Shown here piece by piece: positions 16,658 through 25,026 of a stretch of DNA of 64,000 bases. Positions within the stretch are counted from its first letter, which is position 1. Every line of letters begins with the position of its first letter. This DNA is from Thiodiazotropha sp040793985 (lineage in GTDB: Bacteria > Pseudomonadota > Gammaproteobacteria > Chromatiales > Chromatiaceae). The stretch covers positions 124,001 to 188,000 of the forward strand of contig JBFNJI010000003.1 of the NCBI GenBank assembly GCA_040793985.1, in the 5' to 3' direction. Made by a program: the position numbers and the translations under genes. A model generated the notes under the pieces. The model was not told the DNA's origin, made no database searches, and was given only the letters and a program-made list of their open reading frames with translations.

Positions 16658-18415
16658 CTACGGTGCGGGCGGAAAGACCACTGGCGGTGGCTTGATACCG
16701 GTCCCGGTGGTTTCAGCCACGATGGACTTGGCGTGGGATTGTCCCAATTCGAAGGCCTGTTGCTGATCCATTTCGGTTGTGGTGGTTGCTGCTTCATCTT
16801 CCTTCTTCATGTAGAGGGTTTGAGTCGGGAAGGCGAACTCAACACCCAGGCGTTGTGCCAGTCTCAGGATGTCAAGCATGAAGCGATGGCGTTCCCGCAA
16901 TTCGGTATTCCACTCCGGGGTCTCCCAGAATACATAGAGCAAGACATCGAGCGAAGAGCCGGCGAATTCGTTGAGATAGGCATGGTAGTAGTCTTTTCGC
17001 ATGTAGGGATGTTGCCGCACCAACTCTCTGACCCCTTCGCAGAATGCCTCGATGCGGTCTGGAGGTGTGTCATAGGTGAGGGAGAGCTTGCAGGAGAGAC
17101 GCCGGTAACGCCGTTCACCCATGTTGTCCACCGTGGCGGTGATGAACTTGGAGTTGGGTACCGTGACCACTGAGTTATAAAAGGTCCTGACCCTGGTGCT
17201 GCGAAAGCCGATGCGCTCCACGCTTCCCTCCACATCGTCGACGATTATCCAATCGCCGACGGAAAAGGTTCTGTCCATTAATACCGTCACCGATCCAAAC
17301 AGATTCTGCACCATGTCCTTCGCTGCCAAGGCAAAGGCAAGACCGCCCAGTCCGAGTCCAGCCAGCAGGCTTGAAATGTCGATGTTCAGATTGTCGGCTA
17401 TAAAGACAAAGCCGATCACCGTGACAAACACCTTAAGGGTGCGGGGGATCAGCGGAACCAGTGCGTCATCGAGTTTGTTCGCAGTGAGCTGTGCCTGCTT
17501 GTGCAGATAGGCCGAGACCAGATCGACCAGGCGATAAGCGGCCCATACTCCCGAAATGCTGGCAAGAAACTTCACCGCCAGCAGCAGTACGAGCATGACG
17601 TTTTCCGCTAACCCCATGAGGTTGATGCTGCCCCACCAGATGATTGCCATCGCCATCAGACCCAGGGGACGCAGGATATCCTCGGAGATCTCCTTGAACT
17701 CATCATTGCGGCTGCTGTTGCGCCAGCGGCGAACGCCGGTTCTGAGGAACAGGGTCACCAGCTTGTCGGTGATCACGCCGATAAGGACCGTCAGGAGCAG
17801 ACCGATCCACTGCCAATTCTGCAATAAAAAAGTGGATTGCTTTAGGGATTGCGGCACTTTTTGGCGAAAGCGTATATGCCAGGGAACATAAGATGCCTCA
17901 TCGCTCTTGCCAGCCACGCGTTCAGTGGTCGCTACTTCGTCCATAATGGCGGGGAGATTGCTTATGGTGCTGCTGTCGAACAGCCAACGACCGCTGGCAT
18001 TACGGGAGATGGCAATCTCTCCGTGGTCGTAGCGTTTGAACAGGTACCTCGGTCCCTCGCTATTTTGGGGAATCTTGTTGATATCGATGATTTTTGTGCG
18101 GTCCAGAACCTCCAGCAGCATCCAGGCCAGGTCTTCTCCCCTTTCTCTTCTCACCAGTGGATTGATTTCCGACAGGTCCAGGGTGGATATTGCCGCCTCG
18201 ATCCGGGTTGTTGCTCCACGCTTGATATCGTTCATGGCATGGAGAAAGGTCTCCATGGTGGCACGGGGTGATTTCAAGTTGTCCGGGATGGCATCCTCGG
18301 TGCTTGCGGTAGCTTCTGCCGTCTCGTCCTTGGGCTCTTTCGCCCATCCGGCGTGAGCGGAAAAGAGGAGTATCAAGACCAGGACAAGTTGCGGCCATTT
18401 CAATTTGAAGTTCAT
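16658..18415 (-). CDS. MscS-family mechanosensitive ion channel with periplasmic N-terminal domain
   Basis: A 585-residue protein with a signal peptide (hydrophobic run then SAHAGWA-KEP). A soluble, probably periplasmic domain of about 170 residues follows. After it come three or four membrane segments and the MscS core: GLGLGGLAFALAAKDMVQNL is the pore-lining TM3 with small-residue packing, followed by VTVLMDRTFSVGDWI and the beta domain. A cytosolic alpha/beta domain ends the protein. It should open on membrane tension and let solutes out during osmotic downshock. It is convergent with waaA and stands alone. The extended N-terminus distinguishes it from the short E. coli MscS. Confidence 0.9.
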   Translation of the reverse strand: MNFKLKWPQLVLVLILLFSAHAGWAKEPKDETAEATASTEDAIPDNLKSPRATMETFLHAMNDIKRGATTRIEAAISTLDLSEINPLVRRERGEDLAWMLLEVLDRTKIIDINKIPQNSEGPRYLFKRYDHGEIAISRNASGRWLFDSSTISNLPAIMDEVATTERVAGKSDEASYVPWHIRFRQKVPQSLKQSTFLLQNWQWIGLLLTVLIGVITDKLVTLFLRTGVRRWRNSSRNDEFKEISEDILRPLGLMAMAIIWWGSINLMGLAENVMLVLLLAVKFLASISGVWAAYRLVDLVSAYLHKQAQLTANKLDDALVPLIPRTLKVFVTVIGFVFIADNLNIDISSLLAGLGLGGLAFALAAKDMVQNLFGSVTVLMDRTFSVGDWIIVDDVEGSVERIGFRSTRVRTFYNSVVTVPNSKFITATVDNMGERRYRRLSCKLSLTYDTPPDRIEAFCEGVRELVRQHPYMRKDYYHAYLNEFAGSSLDVLLYVFWETPEWNTELRERHRFMLDILRLAQRLGVEFAFPTQTLYMKKEDEAATTTTEMDQQQAFELGQSHAKSIVAETTGTGIKPPPVVFPPAP

Positions 18416-18771
18416 TTTTCACCACCCGGTTATCTGCGAATGGCCGCTATTTTAGGTGCGACAATGAAAATATCCACCCGCTGCATCGATTAAGTTCCCT
18501 GTTTTATGGCCGATAACAGGGATGAAACTTCGGAAACTAGCATGCATGCTCCGTAGTAAACCCGGAAAAGGATGTTCCGGATACCCAGATGGACCTTGAC
18601 TATCCGCTACGCAGGTTCGAGCTACACAGTCAGTTGTCGACAGGAAGTCGACATCTGTTTGTACGTGCCATGGCCAAGACAGGTCGGAAATCCGTATGTA
18701 GTAGTTTCAATCAGATCACATCTTTCTCTGTAGTCTGTTCGTTGGATATAGCCTAAAAGCAGGGGGTTGGT
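18416..18771. other. 356-bp intergenic region between divergent genes
   Basis: No credible ORF is seen here. Two hairpins stand out: CCCTGTT/AACAGGG at 18497-18521 and TGTCGAC-aggaa-GTCGACA at 18635-18653. Neither has a T-run, so they look more like operator or leader structures than terminators. The rightward gene has AGGGGG six bases before its ATG. Promoters for both the MscS gene and the glutamate-synthase-like gene must lie here. Confidence 0.5.
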
Positions 18772-20289
18772 ATGAATGAAACAGGTTTTGCAATCGGCGG
18801 ATTTCTGTACGGCGCCCTGGAGGTCTTTGCGGTCGTTCTGCTCCTGCTGCTGGGCGGGCTCCTGGCCGCGGTGGTAGTCACCTACATCTATGATGTCACT
18901 CAGACCAAAACGGCGATTCGACGCAACTATCCCGTGATTGGACACTTTCGCTATTTTTTCGAACACCTCGGTGAGTTCTTTCGACAATATTTCTTTGCCA
19001 TGGACCGCGAAGAACTGCCGTTCAACCGTGCCCAACGGGCCTGGGTCTACAGGGCCTGTAAAGACCTGCCGAATACGGTTGCCTTCGGATCAACCCGGGA
19101 TATCCGCAGGCCCGGATCGATCCTTTTCGTCAACTGTCCCTTCCCCACCCTGGGTGAGGATGCGGTGCCACCGGAAGCGATCACCATAGGCGAGGAGTGT
19201 CCCCATCCCTATACCACGGATTCGCTGTTCAATATTTCTGGAATGAGCTACGGGGCCCTCTCTAAACCGGCCGTTCTCGCGCTCTCTATGGGCGCGAAAA
19301 AGGCCGGATGCTGGATCAACACAGGTGAAGGTGGTGTCTCGCCTTACCATATAGAGGGTGGTGCCGACATCGTGTTTCAAATCGGTACGGCGAAGAACGG
19401 CGTGCGCGACCTGGAGGGAAATCTGAATGATGACAAACTCCGGGAGGTTGCAGCCAATCCCCAGATCAGGATGTTTGAAATAAAGCTGAGCCAGGGGGCA
19501 AAACCGGGCAAGGGAGGTATTCTGCCCGGTGGAAAGGTTACCTCGGAGATCGCAGACATAAGGGGCATCGCCATTGGTGAGGATGCGATTAGCCCCAACC
19601 GGCATGTCGATATATGCAGCAACAGCGATCTTCTGGAAATGATCAAGCGGGTGCGGGAAGTAACTGGCAAGCCCGTTGGTTTCAAAACCGTGATCGGCGG
19701 TCCTCACTGGCTGCAGCAGTTGTTTACCGATATCAATCAAAGGGGCGTGGAGTATGCGCCCGATTTCATCACTCTCGACGGCAGTGACGGTGGTACCGGG
19801 GCAGCGCCGATGCCGTTGATCGACGCTGTCGGTCTCTCGTTGAGGGAAAGCCTCTATATATTGGTTGATAAACTCAATGCCAACGGTCTGAGAAGTCGCA
19901 TCAAGGTGGTTGCTTCAGGGAAACTGATAACCCCAGCCGATATAGCCTGGGCGCTATGCGTGGGTGCCGATTTTGTGGCCTCGGCCAGGGGTTTCATGTT
20001 TGCGTTGGGTTGTATTCAGGCATTGCAGTGTAACAAGAATAGCTGCCCCACCGGCATTACTACCCACGACCAGAAGCTGCAACAGGGGTTGGTGCCGGAG
20101 GTAAAGGCGCAACGGGTTGCGAGCTATGTCGGTCACCTGGTGCATGAAGTAGGTGTCATTGCCCATTCCTGCGGCGTCAAGTCGCCACGGGATCTGCGTA
20201 GGCACCATGCGCGGATTGTCACCGCGGACGGTCCGTCGGTCGCCCTGGATGAGCGGTTTCCGCCGGTTAGGGCCAGCAATGCGCAGTAG
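18772..20289 (+). CDS. FMN-binding glutamate synthase-family protein with N-terminal membrane anchor
   Basis: A 505-residue protein. A single hydrophobic segment (residues 17-40) anchors it. The rest is the GltS (alpha-subunit central) FMN domain: ISGMSYGALSKPAV, GEGGVSPYHIEGG, KLSQGAKPGKGGILPG and TLDGSDGGTGAAPMP contact FMN and 2-oxoglutarate in true glutamate synthases. Cys414, Cys420 and Cys425 (C-x5-C-x4-C) match the 3Fe-4S site. There is no glutaminase domain, so it is not a complete GOGAT. Relatives are widespread stand-alone proteins of unsettled function; electron-transfer or amino-group chemistry at the membrane is only inferred. It is transcribed singly, convergent with rpiA. Confidence 0.88.
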   Translation: MNETGFAIGGFLYGALEVFAVVLLLLLGGLLAAVVVTYIYDVTQTKTAIRRNYPVIGHFRYFFEHLGEFFRQYFFAMDREELPFNRAQRAWVYRACKDLPNTVAFGSTRDIRRPGSILFVNCPFPTLGEDAVPPEAITIGEECPHPYTTDSLFNISGMSYGALSKPAVLALSMGAKKAGCWINTGEGGVSPYHIEGGADIVFQIGTAKNGVRDLEGNLNDDKLREVAANPQIRMFEIKLSQGAKPGKGGILPGGKVTSEIADIRGIAIGEDAISPNRHVDICSNSDLLEMIKRVREVTGKPVGFKTVIGGPHWLQQLFTDINQRGVEYAPDFITLDGSDGGTGAAPMPLIDAVGLSLRESLYILVDKLNANGLRSRIKVVASGKLITPADIAWALCVGADFVASARGFMFALGCIQALQCNKNSCPTGITTHDQKLQQGLVPEVKAQRVASYVGHLVHEVGVIAHSCGVKSPRDLRRHHARIVTADGPSVALDERFPPVRASNAQ

Positions 20290-20296
20290 GATTGAG

Positions 20297-20956
20297 CTAT
20301 TTCGGTAGTACCGTTTTAGCTCCCTGCTCCGTGCCCAGTATCAGCAGATCGGCACCGCGCATAGCAAATATGCCGGTTGTGACAACACCTGCCATGGCAT
20401 TGATGGCGTTCTCCATCTCCCGGGGTTTCATGATCTCGAGGTTGTGCACATCCAGGATGACGTTGCCATTGTCAGTTACAAAGTTTTCCCGCCACACGGG
20501 TGTGCCGCCCAGTTTGACCAGTTGTCGGGCCACATGACTGCGAGCCATCGGAATGACCTCTACCGGGAGGGGAAAAGCGCCAAGCACATCGACCAGCTTG
20601 CTCTCATCCGCGATACAGATGAATTGTCTGCTTGCGCCCGCGATGATCTTCTCTCTGGTAAGCGCACCCCCGCCGCCCTTGATCAAGTTGAGATAGTGAT
20701 CCGATTCGTCGGCGCCGTCGATGTAGATATCGAGTTCCCCCGCGGCGTTAAGGTCGAGCACGGGAATGCCATGTCCCTGCAGACGTTCGGTTGACGCCTC
20801 TGAACTTGAGACAGTGCCCTCGATCTTGCCTTTGATGTCTGCCAGATAATCGATGAAGTGGTTCACTGTCGAGCCGGTGCCGACCCCGATGATGCCGCCT
20901 TTTACATATTCGATAGCGGCCTCAGCGGCCTGTTTTTTTAGATCGTCTGCACTCAT
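20297..20956 (-). CDS. rpiA: Ribose-5-phosphate isomerase A
   Basis: A 219-residue protein, the usual family length. IIGVGTGSTVNHFIDYLAD is the phosphate-binding loop. Then DIYIDGADESDHYLNLIKGGGGALTREKI contains the active-site Asp residues, Lys and the GGGGAL motif. It interconverts ribose 5-phosphate and ribulose 5-phosphate in the non-oxidative pentose phosphate pathway in the cytosol. AGGAG sits just before the ATG. In E. coli rpiA also lies near fau/zapA, which agrees with the local synteny here. Confidence 0.97.
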   Translation of the reverse strand: MSADDLKKQAAEAAIEYVKGGIIGVGTGSTVNHFIDYLADIKGKIEGTVSSSEASTERLQGHGIPVLDLNAAGELDIYIDGADESDHYLNLIKGGGGALTREKIIAGASRQFICIADESKLVDVLGAFPLPVEVIPMARSHVARQLVKLGGTPVWRENFVTDNGNVILDVHNLEIMKPREMENAINAMAGVVTTGIFAMRGADLLILGTEQGAKTVLPK

Positions 20957-21237
20957 GTTGTTCTCCTGCTGCGGCCGTTGATATGGACCCTAAATATACT
21001 CAAATACCCGGTCTGGCGATCAGAATAGTGGGTAGCGGATGTGTACTGCGAGGATTAACCGCCAATTATCCTTGCTGGCATTTCCAGGGTCTGGAAATGC
21101 TACTGCACAGGGGCACAAAATAAAGGATCGTTGCCGTTTTCCAAAGCTTTTTCTTTCTATGTGGGTAATAATAACCATACCAATGAGGAAAGTCAGGTTC
21201 ACTCTGAGATGCCGTAGGTTTTAAATCGGATCAGCAC
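20957..21237. other. Divergent intergenic region between rpiA and ilvA
   Basis: 281 bp without a gene. It must hold promoters for rpiA (leftward) and ilvA (rightward). One partial palindrome, CATTTCCAGGGTCTGGAAATG, spans 21078-21098. No leader peptide, attenuator hairpin or T-box-like element was seen upstream of ilvA. Confidence 0.4.
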
Positions 21238-22758
21238 ATGCCACAGCGTTATATAGAAAAAATACTACGTGCACGCGTCTATGACGTTGCCAAAGAGACA
21301 CCCCTGGAAAGGGCCAAACGTCTTTCGATACGACTCGATAATCATGTTTTTCTCAAGCGGGAGGATCTGCAGCCGGTATTCTCGTTCAAACTGCGAGGTG
21401 CCTATAACAAAATGGTCAACCTGCCCGATGCGCTCAAGCAGCAGGGTGTGGTCGCCGCATCGGCGGGCAACCATGCCCAGGGCGTGGCTCTGGCGGCGCA
21501 GAGGTTGAAGATTCAGGCGCTGATCGTGATGCCCAAAACGACACCGCCGATCAAGGTGCAGTCGGTAAAGGGTTTTGGCGCAAAAATCATCCTTGCCGGT
21601 GATACCTATGATGCCGCCTATGCCCGCGCCCAGACCATTGCCGAGGAGAAGGGGCTGACTTTCGTTCATCCCTTCGATGATGCGGAAGTCATCGCCGGCC
21701 AGGGGACGATTGGCATGGAACTGCTAAGACAACATCCAGCACCGCCTGAAGCGATTTTCGTACCTGTCGGTGGCGGTGGGTTGATCGCCGGTATTGGTGC
21801 CTACGTGAAGTATGTCTATCCCAAGGTAAAGATAATAGGAGTGGAACCTGAAGATGCGCCGTCGCTGCATGCGGCATTGAGTGCCAAGCGGCGGATAACG
21901 CTCAAGCAGGTGGGAATATTCGCAGATGGTGTGGCTGTAAAACAGGTGGGAAAAGAGACCTATCGCCTCGCCAAGCAGGTGGTGGATGAAGTGATTTTGG
22001 TCACGACCGATGAAATTTGCGCTGCAATCAAAGATATATTTGATGATACCCGTACCACCGCGGAACCCGCCGGAGCCCTGTCAATTGCCGGACTGAAACG
22101 TTACGTAAAACGGGAAGGCATAAGCGGTAAAGACCTGATTGCGATCAACAGTGGTGCGAACATCAACTTTGATCGACTGCGTCATGTAGCCGAGCGCGCG
22201 GAGTTCGGAGAGCGAAGAGAGGCCCTGTTTGCCGTACAGATACCTGAACGCCCCGGGAGTTTTCTGCGTTTTTGCAAATTGATAGGCAAGCGAAGCATAA
22301 CCGAGTTCAATTATCGCTTTAGCAACCCGGACCGTGCACAGATATTTGTCGGTATAGAATTGAGCAACGGTGACGAGGAGAGATTGGCCCTGTTCCAGCG
22401 ATTTGTTGAAAAGGGATATTCCATTGTGGATATGACCGATAATGAAACAGCAAAGCTGCATATCCGCTATATGGTGGGTGGACATGCCCAGGGGCTTGAT
22501 GGTGAACGGTTGATACGTTTCGAGTTCCCCGAGAGGCCAGGTGCATTGCTCTATTTTTTGAATCACCTGGGTACGGATTGGAACATCAGTCTCTTCCACT
22601 ATCGCAATCATGGTGCTGCTTATGGGCGTGTTTTGATGGGTATTCAGATGTCCAGTTCGGATGCCAACGCATTTCTCAGGCGTCTTAGAAAACTCGATTA
22701 TCCATTTTGGGATGAGACCGATAATCCTGCCTATAAGTTGTTTGCGGGAGTCAGTTAG
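21238..22758 (+). CDS. ilvA: Threonine ammonia-lyase, biosynthetic
   Basis: A 506-residue protein. Residues 1 to about 320 are a fold-type II PLP enzyme: VFSFKLRGAYNKM with the PLP-binding Lys51, ASAGNHAQGVA, and VPVGGGGLIAGI, the phosphate cup. Residues 330-506 hold two ACT-like repeats that bind isoleucine and valine in the long, allosteric form. It deaminates threonine to 2-oxobutyrate, the first committed step of isoleucine synthesis. The two regulatory repeats (PERPGSFLRFCKLIG and PERPGALLYFLNHLG) mark it as the biosynthetic IlvA rather than catabolic TdcB. Confidence 0.95.
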   Translation: MPQRYIEKILRARVYDVAKETPLERAKRLSIRLDNHVFLKREDLQPVFSFKLRGAYNKMVNLPDALKQQGVVAASAGNHAQGVALAAQRLKIQALIVMPKTTPPIKVQSVKGFGAKIILAGDTYDAAYARAQTIAEEKGLTFVHPFDDAEVIAGQGTIGMELLRQHPAPPEAIFVPVGGGGLIAGIGAYVKYVYPKVKIIGVEPEDAPSLHAALSAKRRITLKQVGIFADGVAVKQVGKETYRLAKQVVDEVILVTTDEICAAIKDIFDDTRTTAEPAGALSIAGLKRYVKREGISGKDLIAINSGANINFDRLRHVAERAEFGERREALFAVQIPERPGSFLRFCKLIGKRSITEFNYRFSNPDRAQIFVGIELSNGDEERLALFQRFVEKGYSIVDMTDNETAKLHIRYMVGGHAQGLDGERLIRFEFPERPGALLYFLNHLGTDWNISLFHYRNHGAAYGRVLMGIQMSSSDANAFLRRLRKLDYPFWDETDNPAYKLFAGVS

Positions 22759-23049
22759 TCACTGTCCAAACCTGCTGCATGGATTTAACAATATACCAAC
22801 GATGAAACCCGTCTTCGTAATCTGAACAGCGCCCGCCGAGTGTTCGAATCCATCCGCGATCGCATCCGTCCCTGTTAAGCATACAGGGCTGGAAACGGGC
22901 TCTTTTGGTAACTTGTCAAGCTTTTTATGTTTCAATCTAAGTTATTGAAATATATTTAAAAATATATGTTTTTTGACGCGGATTGGGGAGTTGTCAGGCT
23001 AAAAAAAACCCCGCAGAGCGGGGTTTGGGATTGATAAGAAAAACCGGTT
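22759..23049. other. Intergenic region downstream of ilvA with AT-rich patch and coding relic
   Basis: No complete gene. From 22801 to a TAA at 22878 one frame reads 25 residues ending RRVFESIRDRIRPC with no start codon, perhaps the tail of a lost gene. A GGG-loop hairpin around 22870-22905 (CCCTGT...ACAGGG) may terminate ilvA transcription. A very AT-rich stretch spans 22920-22970. The leftward histone-like gene's terminator closes the region. Confidence 0.4.
23001..23026 (-). terminator. Rho-independent terminator of the histone H1-like gene
   Basis: On the minus strand a nine-base-pair stem (AAACCCCGC / GCGGGGTTT) with a three-base loop is followed by a run of eight T residues. It lies 24 bases after the stop of the lysine-rich gene and is the strongest intrinsic terminator in the window. 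Confidence 0.88.
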
Positions 23050-23454
23050 TTATTTCTTAGCGGGTCTTTTCTTACGCGGCGTTACTTTCCTTGGGCGTGC
23101 CGGTCTTTTCTTGGTGACTTTTTTCTTTGCGGCTACTCTCTTTTTAGCAGCCTTCTTCTTGGTAGCTTTTTTCTTGGCTACCTTCTTCTTGGGGGCGGCT
23201 TTCTTTTTCGCTACCCGTTTCTTTGCTGTCTTCTTCTTAGCTACCTTCTTCTTCGCAACTTTTTTCTTGGCAACCCTTCTCTTCGCAACCTTCTTCTTGC
23301 TTGCTGCCTTCTTCTTTGAAACCTTCTTCTTGGCTACGACTCTCTTCTTTGTCGTTGCCTTCTTCTTGGCAACCTTTCTCCTTGCGGCTACCTTCTTGGT
23401 TGTGGTTGAACGTCTTACTGCTGCCTTCTTTTTGGCGGCCTTTTTCTTCGCCAT
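23050..23454 (-). CDS. Histone H1-like lysine/alanine-rich nucleoid protein
   Basis: A 134-residue protein built almost wholly of repeated KKA/KKV/KR units (AKKKAAKKKAA, VAKKRVAKKKVAKKKV, ATKKKAAKKRV), ending in RPRKVTPRKKRPAKK. It has no acidic residues and almost no hydrophobic core, so it must be disordered and strongly positive. Such proteins (AlgP-like, histone H1-like) bind DNA without sequence preference and compact the nucleoid or modulate transcription. The repeats make slippage likely, so length may vary between strains. It is a monocistronic gene with its own terminator. Confidence 0.85.
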   Translation of the reverse strand: MAKKKAAKKKAAVRRSTTTKKVAARRKVAKKKATTKKRVVAKKKVSKKKAASKKKVAKRRVAKKKVAKKKVAKKKTAKKRVAKKKAAPKKKVAKKKATKKKAAKKRVAAKKKVTKKRPARPRKVTPRKKRPAKK

Positions 23455-23643
23455 TTACTTTCCCTCCCGAGAGAACTACCTGAATAGATGAACTGAGTAT
23501 AATTCACCTTTTAAAAAAATCCAGAATAGAAAGCAATCTTTTATCAATTATTTCAGCTCTTTGTTGATATGTCACAGACGCTAAGTGAATTTTGATGGCG
23601 TAATTGGCGACCGATGGACCATATAAAGGTTCTGTTTATATAG

Positions 23644-24237
23644 TCAGCTTAAAGTGAAGTTGTATATCGCTGCTTCTGTTATCACTGCATCTAGGGGGAT
23701 ATCCCATGGCATGGTTGATAACTGAGGTTGTTTTTGAAACTCATGTGCCAAGCCAACCAGTCTTGGACCCTTTAGATGGTTGTGCTTTCTTCTCATGGCA
23801 AATGTTCGATCGTAATAGCCGCCCCCCATACCTAATCTATTCCCCTCACTGTCGAATGCTATCAATGGTACAAAAACCAGATCCAATGCCCATGGCATAA
23901 TCAACTGTCGATGCTTGAAGTTCGGTTCCGGTATCCCATAACGGTTTATGCAGAAGCTTGTATCGGAAAAACAGGGTGCAAACCAGAGTCTGTTTGCGGG
24001 TCTGTTGCGCAATACAGGTAGAAAAACCGACTTGCCTGCGCGTTGGGCGAGTTGCATCAGGGGTGCCGGGTCCATCTCTCCCCGCACCGCGTGATAGAAG
24101 GCTATTCGATGGCTGTGCCTGAAGGGCATATAGCTGCTGGCGAGCCGAAGGGCCTGCCGGCTGTGGAGTTTGAGAGTTTGTCGGCTTAATTTTTGCCGGT
24201 TTGCCTTAATGAGGCGGCGGATCTGCTGTGAATCCAT
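23644..24237 (-). CDS. fau: 5-formyltetrahydrofolate cyclo-ligase
   Basis: A 197-residue protein. ATG 24237 was chosen; the reading frame extends upstream but would run into the 6S RNA. RMGMGGGYYDRTFA-type glycine-rich sequence (GNRLGMGGGYYDRTF) binds the ATP/folate, and FVPLIAFDSEGNRLG precedes it. The enzyme converts 5-formyl-THF to 5,10-methenyl-THF with ATP, recycling a by-product of serine hydroxymethyltransferase. Position directly downstream of 6S RNA and zapA on the same strand is the well-known ssrS-ygfA arrangement. Processing of a joint transcript is therefore likely. Confidence 0.94.
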   Translation of the reverse strand: MDSQQIRRLIKANRQKLSRQTLKLHSRQALRLASSYMPFRHSHRIAFYHAVRGEMDPAPLMQLAQRAGKSVFLPVLRNRPANRLWFAPCFSDTSFCINRYGIPEPNFKHRQLIMPWALDLVFVPLIAFDSEGNRLGMGGGYYDRTFAMRRKHNHLKGPRLVGLAHEFQKQPQLSTMPWDIPLDAVITEAAIYNFTLS

Positions 24238-24260
24238 AGTTTGAGCAGGTTTGGATAAGA

Positions 24261-24448
24261 GACATCCCCCACCTGTGCCGTCGCGAACCGCTGTTCTTGA
24301 ACCAGTGGGTTCAAGTGGGAACAACAGAGGTACCTCAGGCTTTCCGCTTGGTTGCGGACATGCACACCGGCACTGTCGTTATGTTCCCTGGGTAGATGTT
24401 AGGCTCAAGAAAATACCCTGGTCGCTTACGTACACCGCAGGGGATGTC
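24261..24448 (-). ncRNA. ssrS: 6S RNA
   Basis: The segment between zapA and fau folds like 6S RNA. The closing stem is a perfect GACATCCCC (24448-24440) with GGGGATGTC (24269-24261). Internal pieces CTGCGGTGTACGTAAGCG, GAGCCTAACATC and CCAAGCGGAAAGCCTGAGG, and the CTTGAACCC...GGTTCAAG hairpin, resemble the E. coli molecule. The central region stays largely unpaired, the open-promoter mimic. 6S RNA binds sigma-70 RNA polymerase in stationary phase. Its place between zapA and fau is the conserved gammaproteobacterial one. Ends are estimated from the stem and may be off by a few bases. Confidence 0.85.
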
Positions 24449-24475
24449 ATACCACTAAGGCTAAACCTATTTTGA

Positions 24476-24790
24476 TCAAAGTTCCAGTTGATTAGTGGTG
24501 TTGAGTGCGATCTCGATCTTTTCCTGCAGATTTTTTATGCGACGGGAGATGTTGTGGGAGCCGTCTTCCTTGCTTTGGCGATTGACAAGCAGCTCATTGG
24601 CGATATTGAGTGCAGCCATGACTGCGACCCTTTCGGTGCCTATGATACGTCCCGTGTCTCGGATCTCGCGCATCTGGCCATCGATATAGGCTGCCGCTTG
24701 CAAAAGGGATTCTCGTTCTTCCGGTTGGCAGGAGATGCGATACTCCTTGTCCAAGATATTGACCGTTACCGGCAATCGATCGTTACTCAC
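24476..24790 (-). CDS. zapA: Cell division protein ZapA
   Basis: A 104-residue protein starting at GTG 24790, which overlaps the previous stop. The N-terminal VTVNILDKEYRISCQPEERESLLQAAAYID is the globular ZapA head. The C-terminal half (NISRRIKNLQEKIEIALN) is a coiled coil that makes the antiparallel tetramer. It binds FtsZ and bundles protofilaments at midcell. The upstream gene is a small coiled-coil ZapB-like protein; downstream are 6S RNA and fau, the conserved order. Confidence 0.93.
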   Translation of the reverse strand: MSNDRLPVTVNILDKEYRISCQPEERESLLQAAAYIDGQMREIRDTGRIIGTERVAVMAALNIANELLVNRQSKEDGSHNISRRIKNLQEKIEIALNTTNQLEL

Positions 24791-25026
24791 TGTGGTGTTT
24801 CCATGGATTTCAATCGAGTGATCATGGCTTCAACGCGGGCCCGTGCCAGCTCGGTCTTTTCGATGAGTGTCGCGCGCTCTGCTACCAGGTTATCCTGTCG
24901 CACACGCAGTGATTTATTCTCATCTTTAAGGAAGGAACAGGCTCGTATCAGCTCTTCTACCCTGATCTCGAGCTTGCGCAGGTCCAGATCGGCCGGATTT
25001 TGTGTCTCTTTCTCTGTCATGGCCAT
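24787..25026 (-). CDS. Small coiled-coil protein, TIGR02449/ZapB-like
   Basis: A 79-residue protein from ATG 25026 (ATG 25020 is equally possible). Apart from short ends it is one long amphipathic helix with heptads: LRKLEIRVEELIRACSFL, ENKSLRVRQDNLVAERATL, KTELARARVEAMITRLK. Its stop overlaps the GTG of zapA, a four-base coupling that suggests balanced synthesis. Such proteins are found with ZapA in many gammaproteobacteria lacking a close ZapB, and a role linking the Z-ring to the nucleoid is inferred from that. Confidence 0.8.
   Translation of the reverse strand: MAMTEKETQNPADLDLRKLEIRVEELIRACSFLKDENKSLRVRQDNLVAERATLIEKTELARARVEAMITRLKSMETPQ

Noticed and set aside
22843..22860. TTCGAATCC resembling a tRNA T-loop
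   Set aside because: Flanking bases do not form the five-pair T stem, and no acceptor or anticodon arm can be folded around it.
23111..23491. Plus-strand frame of 126 codons rich in Phe/Leu/Ala
   Set aside because: It is the antisense of the lysine-rich gene: AAA/AAG codons reversed give TTT/CTT. The minus-strand product has the terminator and fits a known protein class.
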